Shown here: in pieces, positions 16,384-24,114 of the stretch
Position numbering within the stretch: the first letter of the stretch is position 1
Layout of the letters: the number at the start of each line of letters is the position of its first letter
DNA from: Acetobacteraceae bacterium
Lineage (GTDB): Bacteria > Pseudomonadota > Alphaproteobacteria > Acetobacterales > Acetobacteraceae
Assembly: GCA_947474705.1 (NCBI GenBank)
Contig: CANJJS010000039.1
Coordinates: 1 to 42,334 of the forward strand
Reading direction: 5' to 3'
Length of the DNA stretch: 42,334 nt
Notes under the pieces: model-generated
Databases searched by the model: none
Seen by the model: only the letters and a program-made list of their open reading frames with translations
What the model was told of the DNA's origin: nothing
Made by a program: the position numbers and the translations under genes

Positions 16384-16689
16384 GCGGGAGGGGGGATGGG
16401 CTGCCGCCAGATTCACCGTGGCACTGCGGCTTCCTCCTCTTGTCGTGGCCCGCCGCAATCTGGCAAGAGGGTGCCGACCAAAATTTTGGTTATTTTCATC
16501 GCACGACATTGAAGTCGCACAGGGCATAGATTTTAAAACCAAGAGGACGACAGTTGGGTGTTTGAAGCTTAATGACCTTTCGCTTTAATGGCACCCATAT
16601 ATGCAGGTAACCCTCTCTCTTCACCAGAGCGAGTTGGTATGGTACACTCCCGACCGGATGGTAATGGCATATCAAGTTAGGACGGAGTG
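16384..16689. other. Intergenic junction into the AT-rich island
   Basis: No gene is seen in these 306 bases. Composition shifts from GC-rich to AT-rich near 16480. An 8-base inverted repeat (GCCAGATT and AATCTGGC) lies around 16400-16475. The last 60 bases before the pentapeptide gene contain TTGGTATGGTACACT, which could be part of a promoter, but no clear pair of boxes was found. Confidence 0.45.
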
Positions 16690-18135
16690 ATGGCGGATAA
16701 AGTGGCGGTGAAAAACGCTGATGCAGCGCAGGTCATCCACAAACTTACGAGCAAGAATATGTCAGAAAGCCTAGATGGGTATACCATCTCCAAGAGCGGC
16801 ATGTTCACAAAACGGGAATTTTCAACAAAGCCAAGCTTTGCAGGGGCGAAGTTCGTTGATAACACCAACTTCAGTGACTCGAAATTTCATATGGGCGGCA
16901 TATTCAAGAAGGCGGTATTCTCAGACGCCGCAGCATTTAACCGCGCAGAGTTCATCAAAAATGGACCGCACCATCCTGGAGGCAACAGGATAACCGACTT
17001 CGAAGAAACGCATTTCGAAAGAAAAGCAAGTTTCAATAATTCTAAATTTGACGAAACAACCACTTTTAAGCATGCGCATTTTAAAGGTGCGGCAGATTTT
17101 TCAAGCGTTATCTTTGCCGGCCAAGATACGAAGCATTCGTATCCTTATCCCGCAATTGATTTTGAAAGCACGCACTTCGAAAAACAAGCCCACTTCCAAA
17201 ACACAAGATTCGGAAAATCCACCAGCTACAATAATGCAATATTCTCTGACAAAGTTAATTTCGACAATTCAAATTTCCGCTACGGAGTATCGTTCGATCA
17301 TGCAAAATTCAAGAAGGAGGTGATATTTCAAAACAAAAAATTCTGTGAGACCTCAAGCATTGACAGCACTAGATCATCTCCCGCAGAAATGGAAGTTATT
17401 TCATTTCGAAACGTAACATTCTCCGAGGATGTGAGTTTCGACAAAATTACCTTCTTCGTGAGAGTCTCTTTTCAAGATGCAATATTCTTGAAAGATGCTA
17501 GCTTTAAATGCACTACATTTCTGAAAGGCGCAACCTTTAAGTGTGCCAAATTCGACGGATCGGTGATATTTTCCGACATGTCAAAAAATCAGACATTAGG
17601 TGTTATTTTCGAGGACGCTTGCTTTTCTGAACCCGTCAGATTTGCGAATATGCAATTCAGTAGCGCGGATATATTTGATGGTGCCACATTCAAGAAAGGC
17701 GCCAACTTCATTCGCACTCGTTTCAAAGGACGCGCCAACTTCCAAGGCACAATTTTTTACAAGACAGCGGTATTCGAGCACGCACACTTTGAAGGTCGGG
17801 CGGACTTCTCAGGGACGAAATTTCTCGGAAGATCTCAATTTTCCGAAGCGAAATTCTATAATAAAGTAGATTTTATAAATACAGAAATGCAACATGAAAC
17901 GTCGTTTAAAGGCACTCAATTCTATAGTTATCCACCATTATTCGATGGCGCCGAACTGCATCAGTCCATCACGTGGCCTAGTGAACGCGGACTTTGGCCA
18001 CATCCATCTAAAGATAATGCATTGGAGTTTATAAGATCTTACGTTAGGTTAAAATTGGAAATGGAAAAGTTGAAAAATCACGTCGATGAATTGGACTTTT
18101 TATTTTGGAGATGGAATCCCGCAGAGCCTATCTAG
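16690..18135 (+). CDS. Pentapeptide-repeat protein (Phe-type), N-terminal part of a frameshifted gene
   Basis: 481 residues, mostly tandem repeats of the FxxAxFxxxxxFxxAxF kind from about residue 35 to 430 (for example FAGAKFVDNTNFSDSKF). This is the pentapeptide variant that builds a square beta-helix with Phe and Ala inside. After the repeats comes SYVRLKLEMEKLKNHVDELDF, the linker that in relatives leads into a membrane domain. Here the frame turns off into FLFWRWNPAEPI and stops. AGGA at 16679-16682 supports the ATG at 16690. The gene is markedly AT-rich and uses AT-ending codons, unlike its neighbours, so it is probably acquired. Function is unknown; the repeats suggest a protein-binding platform. 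Confidence 0.8.
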   Translation: MADKVAVKNADAAQVIHKLTSKNMSESLDGYTISKSGMFTKREFSTKPSFAGAKFVDNTNFSDSKFHMGGIFKKAVFSDAAAFNRAEFIKNGPHHPGGNRITDFEETHFERKASFNNSKFDETTTFKHAHFKGAADFSSVIFAGQDTKHSYPYPAIDFESTHFEKQAHFQNTRFGKSTSYNNAIFSDKVNFDNSNFRYGVSFDHAKFKKEVIFQNKKFCETSSIDSTRSSPAEMEVISFRNVTFSEDVSFDKITFFVRVSFQDAIFLKDASFKCTTFLKGATFKCAKFDGSVIFSDMSKNQTLGVIFEDACFSEPVRFANMQFSSADIFDGATFKKGANFIRTRFKGRANFQGTIFYKTAVFEHAHFEGRADFSGTKFLGRSQFSEAKFYNKVDFINTEMQHETSFKGTQFYSYPPLFDGAELHQSITWPSERGLWPHPSKDNALEFIRSYVRLKLEMEKLKNHVDELDFLFWRWNPAEPI

Positions 18136-18560
18136 GAGATTGGAGGGTTATTGAAAAAAAAATCGAATGGAAGATACGACGCCCAATTCAAATCCAGATA
18201 CGGAAATCATTTCCCGTGTTTTGCTATCCGACATTCGGAATTGCGATCGCTGTATATGGTCTATTGTGTGACTATGGACGTAGCATTTCCCGTCCTCTTT
18301 CGCTGTTGGTAGGCGTGATTCTCATTGGTGCGGTCCCATTTTGGATTCATGGAGGAGCCGACCAAATGATGGAAGCTATTGGTTTCAGTTTTGCAAACGC
18401 ATTTAGTGCCCTTGGGATACGTAAGGACTTTATTGATGCCAATACCTTGGTTGCATTTCCGACAGGGCTAAAAATATTGGCAGTGGCACAAACTATTGTA
18501 AGCACGGCTCTTTTGTTCTTATTTGGATTGGGACTAAAGAATAGACTCCGCATGCGTTAA
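18105..18560 (+). CDS. C-terminal membrane domain of the pentapeptide-repeat protein, in the -1 frame
   Basis: This frame reads LEMESRRAYLGDW and then two or three membrane segments (FGIAIAVYGLLCDYGRSISR, LLVGVILIGAVPFWI, ILAVAQTIVSTALLFLFGLGLKNRLRMR) plus GFSFANAFSALGIRKDFID. In relatives the same sequence directly continues the repeat domain. If one T is added to the T5 run at 18097-18101, the joined sequence is DELDFFILEMESRRAYLGD, a smooth continuation. So this is most likely the second half of a single gene broken by a one-base deletion, or joined by a frameshift. There is no separate ribosome site; a TTG at 18105 is the only start-like codon. Translated alone it would be unlikely to be made. 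Confidence 0.7.
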   Translation: MEMESRRAYLGDWRVIEKKIEWKIRRPIQIQIRKSFPVFCYPTFGIAIAVYGLLCDYGRSISRPLSLLVGVILIGAVPFWIHGGADQMMEAIGFSFANAFSALGIRKDFIDANTLVAFPTGLKILAVAQTIVSTALLFLFGLGLKNRLRMR

Positions 18561-18851
18561 CTTGGATAGCATCCAGATTCCTTAAACATTACCTATGACA
18601 CAAGGGTTCTCCCATTAAGTCAATTGGCTGGGCGGCTCTAAAAATGCAACCCGGCCAATATGAATGTTTATAATATTTGATTTTCGGTAAAATGTAAATA
18701 ACTTCTGGTATCTTTGGCGCTCGATTGTACGTCGCACAAATTGGTCACGCGGCCAACCTCAGAAATTCCGCCGCCCCCGTGTCGGGATCGCCGTGCCGCA
18801 GGGCATCCGATGTCAGTGCTGGTTCACTCCAGCCCCCGCGCCGCGCACCGA
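18561..18851. other. AT-rich intergenic stretch between the pentapeptide gene and the first Doc module
   Basis: 291 bases with no supported gene. It starts AT-rich and changes back to high GC near 18750. It separates the plus-strand pentapeptide gene from the convergent doc gene. No clear terminator hairpin was found. Confidence 0.45.
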
Positions 18852-19238
18852 TCAACGACCACTGTTCTCCTGCAGGAAAACCGCATAGCCTGCCATGTCC
18901 ATATGCCCAGCCGCGAGATCGAGCACCGCGCGTGTGGCGGCCTCTTCGCTCGCCGTGAACCGCCCACCATTCATTTCCAAAAACAGAATACCGAGCACGA
19001 ACCCCACCCGCTTGTTCCCATCCACGAACGGATGGTTCCGAACGACACCCGCCGTATAAGCCGCGGCGAGATCGCTCACATCCGGATCGTCCCCATAAGC
19101 GGCGAGTTGCCGCGGACGCGCCATCGCGGACTCCAGCAATCCGGCGTCGCGCAAACCTTCCGACCCGCCGTGCACCGCCAGCAACCGCTCATGCAGCGTC
19201 AACGCATCCCGCTCATCGAGCCAAACCCACGTCGTCAC
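18852..19238 (-). CDS. doc: Doc-type toxin (Fic fold), module 1
   Basis: 128 residues, the usual size of Doc/death-on-curing toxins. The catalytic Fic motif is HPFVDGNKR at 69-77, with the LxEAA-like LLESAMARPRQLAAYGDD region before it. Doc proteins phosphorylate elongation factor Tu (the phage P1 example) and stop translation. Start is GTG at 19238, overlapping the antitoxin stop (GTGA), which shows translational coupling; the frame is open further upstream, but that part lies over the antitoxin gene. Its antitoxin is the AbrB-like gene just upstream, not a Phd protein. Confidence 0.9.
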   Translation of the reverse strand: MTTWVWLDERDALTLHERLLAVHGGSEGLRDAGLLESAMARPRQLAAYGDDPDVSDLAAAYTAGVVRNHPFVDGNKRVGFVLGILFLEMNGGRFTASEEAATRAVLDLAAGHMDMAGYAVFLQENSGR

Positions 19239-19459
19239 TTGGACAGAATATCGAGCGTATTCCGATACCGGCGCATGATATCGCCCGCCTTGTCCATCTT
19301 CGCGGCGAAATCGGGATCGAACGGCGTGATCCGGTAACCGTCCGGCGTCTCGATCGCGTGGAGCACATCGCCCTTGCCGACATTCATCCGCGCCAGCATC
19401 TCCTTGGGGATGACGACGCCGGTCGATGTGCCAATGGTGGTCAGCTTCAGAGTGACCAT
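19235..19459 (-). CDS. AbrB/MazE/SpoVT-type antitoxin, module 1
   Basis: 74 residues. The N-terminal swapped-hairpin DNA-binding domain reads LKLTTIGTSTGVVIPKEML, then KGDVLHAIETPDGYRITPF. The C-terminal half (FAAKMDKAGDIMRRYRNTL) is a helix likely to bind and block Doc. It matches the second module's antitoxin at 39 of 74 positions by my count, without gaps. It should repress its own promoter through the AT-rich repeats at 19475-19497. ATG has a GGGGATC-like weak ribosome site. Confidence 0.9.
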   Translation of the reverse strand: MVTLKLTTIGTSTGVVIPKEMLARMNVGKGDVLHAIETPDGYRITPFDPDFAAKMDKAGDIMRRYRNTLDILSK

Positions 19460-19474
19460 GGGGATCTCCAGCCA

Positions 19475-19497
19475 ATAATTATCTCTATAATTATCTC
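19475..19497. promoter_or_regulatory. Direct-repeat operator before antitoxin 1
   Basis: ATAATTATCTC occurs twice, at 19475-19485 and 19487-19497, one base apart. Each ATAATTAT core is itself a palindrome. It sits 15-38 bases upstream of the antitoxin start and in the shared region with the divergent fic gene, so it could control both. Autorepression is inferred from how such modules usually work. Confidence 0.65.
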
Positions 19498-19534
19498 ATG
19501 AGGTGAGAGTGTCAAGGACGACGCGGTTTATCGT

Positions 19535-20353
19535 ATGCTGGCACCGCCCGCCCAAGCCTCAACCGCCGCACTGGAACACATCATGGACACGCTGCTCGCG
19601 CGGATCGCGGAAAAGAAGGCCGAGCTGGACCGGCTCCGCCCGCTCGCGCCCAGGGGCCTGACCAACCTCGAGCATGTCCACGACCTTGAGATCACCTACA
19701 CATCGAACGCGATCGAGGGAAACACGCTGACCGCGTCTGAGACGATGCTGGTGATCGAGCAGGGGATCACCATCGGCGGCAAGCCGCTCAGAGATCACAT
19801 GGAAGCGATCGATCATTTCGAGGCGATCCGGTATGTGCGCGCGCTCGCGCGTCGAGGCACGCCTTTGACCGAAATGGATGTGCGCGCATTGCATGGTCTG
19901 GCGATGAAGCGCTCCGGCCCCGACATCGCGGGCCGTTACGCGGATCAAGGCCGTTTCGTTCTGACGGACGCCGGACGGCACGCGTTCCCGCCCCCGGCCG
20001 AGGTGCCGGCGTCGATGGGTGACTTCGCCGCATGGCTGTCCCCGGCGCCTGACATGCCCGCGACCGCGTTCGCCGCGCATCGGCGCCTGGCGAACATCCA
20101 TCCGTTCAACGACGGCAACGGGCGCACCGCGCGCCTTCTGATGAATTTGGTATTGCTACGCGGCGGTTATCCGCCGATCGCGGTTCGGCCGGAAGATCGG
20201 CGCGCCTACATCGGCGCATTGCAACAACCGCAACCAGAGCGTTTCGATCGTCTCCTGTATGCGCGTCTGGACTCGACCCTCGACGAGTACCTCAGCGCCT
20301 TGAAACAGGCGCTGCCCGCGCCGGCCCCGAAAGAAGAACAGCGCAACCGGTGA
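19535..20353 (+). CDS. Fic-family protein, class II (N-terminal inhibitory helix)
   Basis: 272 residues. The inhibitory motif (S/T)xxxE(G/N) is visible as TYTSNAIEGN with Ser57 and Glu61, before the Fic core. The active-site loop is HPFNDGNGRTARLL with His189 and Arg197. Fic enzymes transfer AMP or another phosphate group to target proteins; the Glu of the N-terminal helix blocks the ATP site until released. Target unknown. It lies between two Doc modules and points the other way. The start may be 19535 or the ATG at 19583; neither has a strong ribosome site. Confidence 0.9.
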   Translation: MLAPPAQASTAALEHIMDTLLARIAEKKAELDRLRPLAPRGLTNLEHVHDLEITYTSNAIEGNTLTASETMLVIEQGITIGGKPLRDHMEAIDHFEAIRYVRALARRGTPLTEMDVRALHGLAMKRSGPDIAGRYADQGRFVLTDAGRHAFPPPAEVPASMGDFAAWLSPAPDMPATAFAAHRRLANIHPFNDGNGRTARLLMNLVLLRGGYPPIAVRPEDRRAYIGALQQPQPERFDRLLYARLDSTLDEYLSALKQALPAPAPKEEQRNR

Positions 20354-20447
20354 GTCCATCGATGTCTGGTGTCGTGCGGCGTCCGGCATCGCCGGATCGC
20401 CTTCCACCCACCGAAAATCGACATCCGTCGCCGGGACGTCCGCGCCC

Positions 20448-20846
20448 TCAAAGCGGCTGAACGCGCGCCCGGAACCACGTCGCGAGATCGTCCTCGCTCA
20501 TGGCGCCAGCCGCCACCGCCAGCATCGTCTCGATCGATTCAATATCCGATCCCGTGAAGGCAAACCCGTTGTCGAGCAGGAAGACAATCGCGAGAGCATA
20601 CCCGGTGCGCTTGTTCCCATCGGAAAAAGGATGATTCCGTAATAATCCATAAGCGTAAGATGCCGCGAGCGCGGCCGCGTCAGGCGAACCGTAGACGGCG
20701 AGGTTGCGCGGTTTCGCGAGGGCTGAGTGCATCGCGTTCTCGTCCCGAACGCCCGCGAGTCCGCCAAACTCCGCCAGCATCGCGTCATGGGCGGCGAGGG
20801 CGACCTCCTCGCCGATCCAGTTCCAGCCATGATCGGCCTCGGTCAT
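20448..20846 (-). CDS. doc: Doc-type toxin (Fic fold), module 2
   Basis: 132 residues. Fic motif HPFSDGNKRTGY at 72-83, preceded by RDENAMHSALAKPRNLAVYG as in the first module. The ATG overlaps the antitoxin stop codon (ATGA at 20843-20846), so the pair is coupled. All residues of the HPFxxGNKR loop are intact, so it should be catalytically competent. It is convergent with the fic gene, 94 bases from its stop. Confidence 0.9.
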   Translation of the reverse strand: MTEADHGWNWIGEEVALAAHDAMLAEFGGLAGVRDENAMHSALAKPRNLAVYGSPDAAALAASYAYGLLRNHPFSDGNKRTGYALAIVFLLDNGFAFTGSDIESIETMLAVAAGAMSEDDLATWFRARVQPL

Positions 20847-21067
20847 TTGGCCAGTTCTTTCAGGACATTCCGGCGCTCGTTCATCACCCGGCGCACCAGA
20901 CTCATTTGCCGCTCGAATTCAGGGTTATAGGGCGTGATCCGATAGCCGTCCGGCGCGTCGGTCAGATAAAGACTATCGCCTTTTTCGATGTTGAGGCGGG
21001 ACAGGACTTCCTTGGGCAGTACCACGCCTGTCGAATTGCCGACCGTGGTCACTTTGAGCTTCACCAT
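20843..21067 (-). CDS. AbrB/MazE/SpoVT-type antitoxin, module 2
   Basis: 74 residues with the same layout as the first antitoxin: LKVTTVGNSTGVVLPKEVL in the DNA-binding part, KGDSLYLTDAPDGYRITPY, and a charged C-terminal helix (MSLVRRVMNERRNVLKELAK). The conserved core is nearly identical, while the C-terminal toxin-binding helix differs, which suggests each antitoxin is specific to its own toxin. GGAGGCGGC lies before the ATG at 21067. Confidence 0.9.
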   Translation of the reverse strand: MVKLKVTTVGNSTGVVLPKEVLSRLNIEKGDSLYLTDAPDGYRITPYNPEFERQMSLVRRVMNERRNVLKELAK

Positions 21068-21086
21068 GCCGCCTCCTGAAACCAGA

Positions 21087-21110
21087 ATATTATAACATGC
21101 ATTATAATAT
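21087..21110. promoter_or_regulatory. Palindromic operator/promoter before antitoxin 2
   Basis: Perfect 9-base arms ATATTATAA and TTATAATAT flank a six-base spacer (CATGCA), 20 bases upstream of the antitoxin start. The right arm contains TATAAT, a possible -10 box. It is the likely binding site of the antitoxin or toxin-antitoxin complex. Its sequence differs from the direct repeats of the first module, consistent with separate control. Confidence 0.75.
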
Positions 21111-21178
21111 CGTGTGGTGAGACGGTCAAGCCCTCCCGCGGCTCAGATATACGTCGTTGCCCTTAATCGGCCCCCCCC

Positions 21179-21952
21179 TCACAACCGCCCCAACGCCGCC
21201 GTCAACAACCGCGCGAACCGCCCCGCCCATGCCGCCTGGCCCTCAGGGGTCTCGATCAAATCCTGACGGATCTCGATCTCCACGTGCTCCAACCCCCGCC
21301 CCTCGCCATGCCGAGGAATACTGTAATCGCTATCGCCCGTGATCGCGTAGGGCGCGTTGTCGCCCACCGTCAGATCGCCCTCCGCCCGCAGCAGATCCAG
21401 CATGATCTCCGCCAGCTTCGTCCGCCGGTAATACAGCACGCCCACTTCCACCGCCCGGGGCTCGCCCTTGAACACCGGCGTGAAGCTGTGCATCGCCACG
21501 AACACCGTCTCTTTCCCCGCCGCCGCCCGCGCGTCCAGCAGCGCCGAGACCCGGTCGTGATACGGATGGAAAATCGCATCGGTCCGCGCGGCCCGGTCCG
21601 CCGCGCTCAGCCCCCGATTGCCGGGGATCGCGGTGAGCTCGCTGACCTCCGGCATGGCGGACGCCCAGGAGGGATCGCGATTGCAGTCGATGACGAGGCG
21701 AGAATATGCCTGGAAGACGGTGGGCGCGTCCAACAGCTCCGACAGCCGCTCCGTCACCTCGGCGATGCCGATATCCCAGGCGATGTGCCGCCCCAGTTCC
21801 GACTCCGGCACCCCCAGATCGCCCAACGCTCGCGGAATCACGCGCCCAGAATGATCCGCCGTCAGCACGTAACGCGACGCGCCGCCCTCCCGCAGCACGC
21901 GAAACGGCGAGGGTTCGTCCGGCCCCAACAAGGAAGGCGTCGCGGTGCTCAT
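21179..21952 (-). CDS. N-formylglutamate amidohydrolase family protein
   Basis: 257 residues of the HutG/N-formylglutamate deformylase fold. Visible conserved parts are TADHSG near the start, SRLVIDCNRDPSW, IPGNRG, and FVAMHSFTPVF with the metal or catalytic His. The C-terminal GLEHVEIEIRQDLI is also conserved. These enzymes release formate from formylglutamate in histidine breakdown, but no other hut gene is nearby, and many homologs are uncharacterised. GGAGACG lies upstream of the ATG. It is divergent from the quinone oxidoreductase gene. Confidence 0.88.
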   Translation of the reverse strand: MSTATPSLLGPDEPSPFRVLREGGASRYVLTADHSGRVIPRALGDLGVPESELGRHIAWDIGIAEVTERLSELLDAPTVFQAYSRLVIDCNRDPSWASAMPEVSELTAIPGNRGLSAADRAARTDAIFHPYHDRVSALLDARAAAGKETVFVAMHSFTPVFKGEPRAVEVGVLYYRRTKLAEIMLDLLRAEGDLTVGDNAPYAITGDSDYSIPRHGEGRGLEHVEIEIRQDLIETPEGQAAWAGRFARLLTAALGRL

Positions 21953-22027
21953 AAATACGTCTCCATTGGGTGACCCGAAGCGGCGATCCTTCTACAACCG
22001 CCTCCCCGGCCAAGAAAGGACCACACC

Positions 22028-23029
22028 ATGGCGCTCCCGACTCAAATGACCCATATCGCGATGGACGGCGCCGGCGAGCCCACGGTGATGAAACTCGCCA
22101 CCGGCCCGCTGCCCGAGATGAAGCCCGACGAAGTTCTCATCCGCGTCCAAGCGGCCGGCGTGAACCGCCCCGACATCGCCCAACGCCAGGGCTCTTACCC
22201 CCCGCCCCCCGGCGCCTCCCCCCTCCTGGGCCTGGAATGCGCGGGCGAGGTCGCCGCCGTCGGGTCCACCGTCACCGGCTGGTCCGTCGGCGACAAAGTC
22301 TGCGCCCTGACCAACGGCGGCGCCTACGCCGAATATTGCACCGCCCCCGCCGCGCAATGCCTGCCCTGGCCGAAAGGTTACGACGCCATCTATGCCGCCG
22401 CGCTACCGGAAACCTTCTTCACCGTTTGGGCCAATCTGTTCCAGGCGGGCCGCCTCGCCGCCGGCGAGAAAGTCCTGATCCACGGCGGTTCCAGCGGCAT
22501 CGGCGTCACCGCCATCCAATTGGCGCGGGAGTTCGGCGCGATCCCCTATGCGACCGCCGGCTCGGACGAAAAAACCGCCGCCTGCGTCCGCTTCGGCTGC
22601 GAGGCCGCGATCAACTACCGCACCGAGGATTTCGCGGTCCGCCTCAAGGACCTGACCGGCGGCAAGGGCGTCGATGTCATCCTGGACATGGTCGGCGGCG
22701 CCTACGCGATGCAGAACCTCCGGTCCCTGAGCATGGATGGCCGCCTAGTGCTGATCGCCTTCCTTGGCGGATCGAAAGTCAAGGACTTCGACATGCTCCA
22801 GATCATGGTGAAACGCCTGACCGTCACGGGATCCACCATGCGCCCCCGCACGACAGCGCAAAAAGGCCAGATCGCGGCGGAATTGCTGGCAAAAGTCTGG
22901 CCCGTCCTGGACGCGGGCCGCTGCGCGCCGGGCATCCACGCGACCTTCCCGCTTTCGGGCGCGGTGGAAGCGCACAAACTGATGGAATCAAGCCAGCATA
23001 TCGGCAAAATCATGCTGTCCGTGGCCTGA
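22028..23029 (+). CDS. NAD(P)H:quinone oxidoreductase, zinc-free MDR family (PIG3-like)
   Basis: 333 residues, medium-chain reductase fold. N-terminal [23 protein letters not shown] is the family signature, and cofactor motif [20 protein letters not shown] marks the NADPH site. The C-terminal [20 protein letters not shown] is the usual ending. No zinc-binding cysteine cluster is present. It likely reduces quinones or enones in detoxification. AGAAAGGACC precedes the ATG. It ends in a strong shared terminator hairpin with the convergent hydrolase gene. Confidence 0.92.
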   Translation: MALPTQMTHIAMDGAGEPTVMKLATGPLPEMKPDEVLIRVQAAGVNRPDIAQRQGSYPPPPGASPLLGLECAGEVAAVGSTVTGWSVGDKVCALTNGGAYAEYCTAPAAQCLPWPKGYDAIYAAALPETFFTVWANLFQAGRLAAGEKVLIHGGSSGIGVTAIQLAREFGAIPYATAGSDEKTAACVRFGCEAAINYRTEDFAVRLKDLTGGKGVDVILDMVGGAYAMQNLRSLSMDGRLVLIAFLGGSKVKDFDMLQIMVKRLTVTGSTMRPRTTAQKGQIAAELLAKVWPVLDAGRCAPGIHATFPLSGAVEAHKLMESSQHIGKIMLSVA

Positions 23030-23036
23030 CGAGACC

Positions 23037-23063
23037 GGCCGGCGGGCAAACACCCCGCCGGCC
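23037..23063. terminator. Bidirectional terminator hairpin
   Basis: Perfect 10-base stem GGCCGGCGGG / CCCGCCGGCC with a seven-base loop, eight bases after the quinone oxidoreductase stop and nine bases before the convergent hydrolase stop. There is no long T-run, but the stem is strong and the position fits termination from both sides. Confidence 0.8.
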
Positions 23064-23072
23064 AAATACCGC

Positions 23073-23954
23073 CTACGCCAGGTGCTTCTTAAAGAACCCC
23101 ACCGTCCGTTCCCACGCCAGCTTCGCCCCCGCCTCCTGAAAACGCGGCGTCGAATTGTTATGAAATCCGTGCTGAGTCCCCGGATAGAAATGCGCCTCGT
23201 ATTTCGCGCCCGCCGCCTTCAACCCGGCCTCGAAGCCCGGCCACATCGCGTTGATGCGCTCGTCGCTCTCCGCGTAATTGATCAGTAACGGCGCCTTGAT
23301 CGACCCGATCGACGCCGTCTCCGGCGCCGCCCCATAAAACGGCACACCCGCATGCATATCGGGGCCCAGAGCCGCCGCCAGGTAATTCGTCGTCCCGCCA
23401 CCCCAGCAGAACCCGGTGACACCCAGCTTCCCCGACGACAACGCCAGACCCTTCAAATACCGCGCGCTGTTCAACATGTCCGTTCGTAACTTACCCGGAT
23501 CGAGGCTCGCCTGCAGCGTCCGCCCATCGTCGTCGTTCCCCGGATATCCCCCGACCGGAAACAACCCATCCGGCGCCAAGGCCAAAAATCCTTCCACCGC
23601 CGCGCGGCGCGCCACATCCTCGATATACGGGTTCAAACCCCGGTTCTCATGGACCACCAAAACGCACGGAAACGGCCCATTCCCAGCCGGCTGCGCCAAA
23701 TACCCCCGCATCTCTCCAGACGAACCCCCAGGCGACTTATACGTCACATATTTCGCCTTGATCCGAGCATCCGTGAAAGAAATCGTTTGCGCTTCCGCGT
23801 ACCGAGGCAACAACGCCTGGGCCATCGCGTACCCACCCACGACCGCCGCCGCCGCGCGCGCCAAAAACGCCCGCCGGTCCATGCCGCCATGACAATATTC
23901 GTCGTACAGTTCGAAAACCGCCCGGTCGATCTCCACTTGCGCGATCGCGTTCAT
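23073..23954 (-). CDS. Dienelactone hydrolase family protein with Tat-type signal
   Basis: 293 residues. A short N-terminal helix is followed by MDRRAFLARAAAAVVGGYA (25-43), which resembles a twin-arginine export signal placed unusually far from the N-terminus, as in YghX-like proteins. The alpha/beta hydrolase domain has the nucleophile Cys183 in GFCWGGG, Asp231 in SDERIN and His262 in TQHGFHN, a full catalytic triad. It probably acts in the periplasm on an ester or lactone. ATG at 23954 has GGAG nine bases upstream; longer frames to 24023 lack one. Confidence 0.9.
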   Translation of the reverse strand: MNAIAQVEIDRAVFELYDEYCHGGMDRRAFLARAAAAVVGGYAMAQALLPRYAEAQTISFTDARIKAKYVTYKSPGGSSGEMRGYLAQPAGNGPFPCVLVVHENRGLNPYIEDVARRAAVEGFLALAPDGLFPVGGYPGNDDDGRTLQASLDPGKLRTDMLNSARYLKGLALSSGKLGVTGFCWGGGTTNYLAAALGPDMHAGVPFYGAAPETASIGSIKAPLLINYAESDERINAMWPGFEAGLKAAGAKYEAHFYPGTQHGFHNNSTPRFQEAGAKLAWERTVGFFKKHLA

Positions 23955-24114
23955 TGCTCTGCTCTCCTTCCCGTTTCCCACAGCGTCGCAAGGAACGGCC
24001 ATGACGGAAAAGTACGCTTCCACGATTTTCCGACACGGAACCCAACGCCCGCAAACCCACCCGCTGGTTCATCCCTCTGGGCATCCCCTTACACGCGGTC
24101 TATACGGGTCACGC

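Noticed and set aside
18725-19337. Plus-strand open frames opposite the first Doc module
   Set aside because: Antisense to a clear Fic-fold gene and antitoxin; no motifs.
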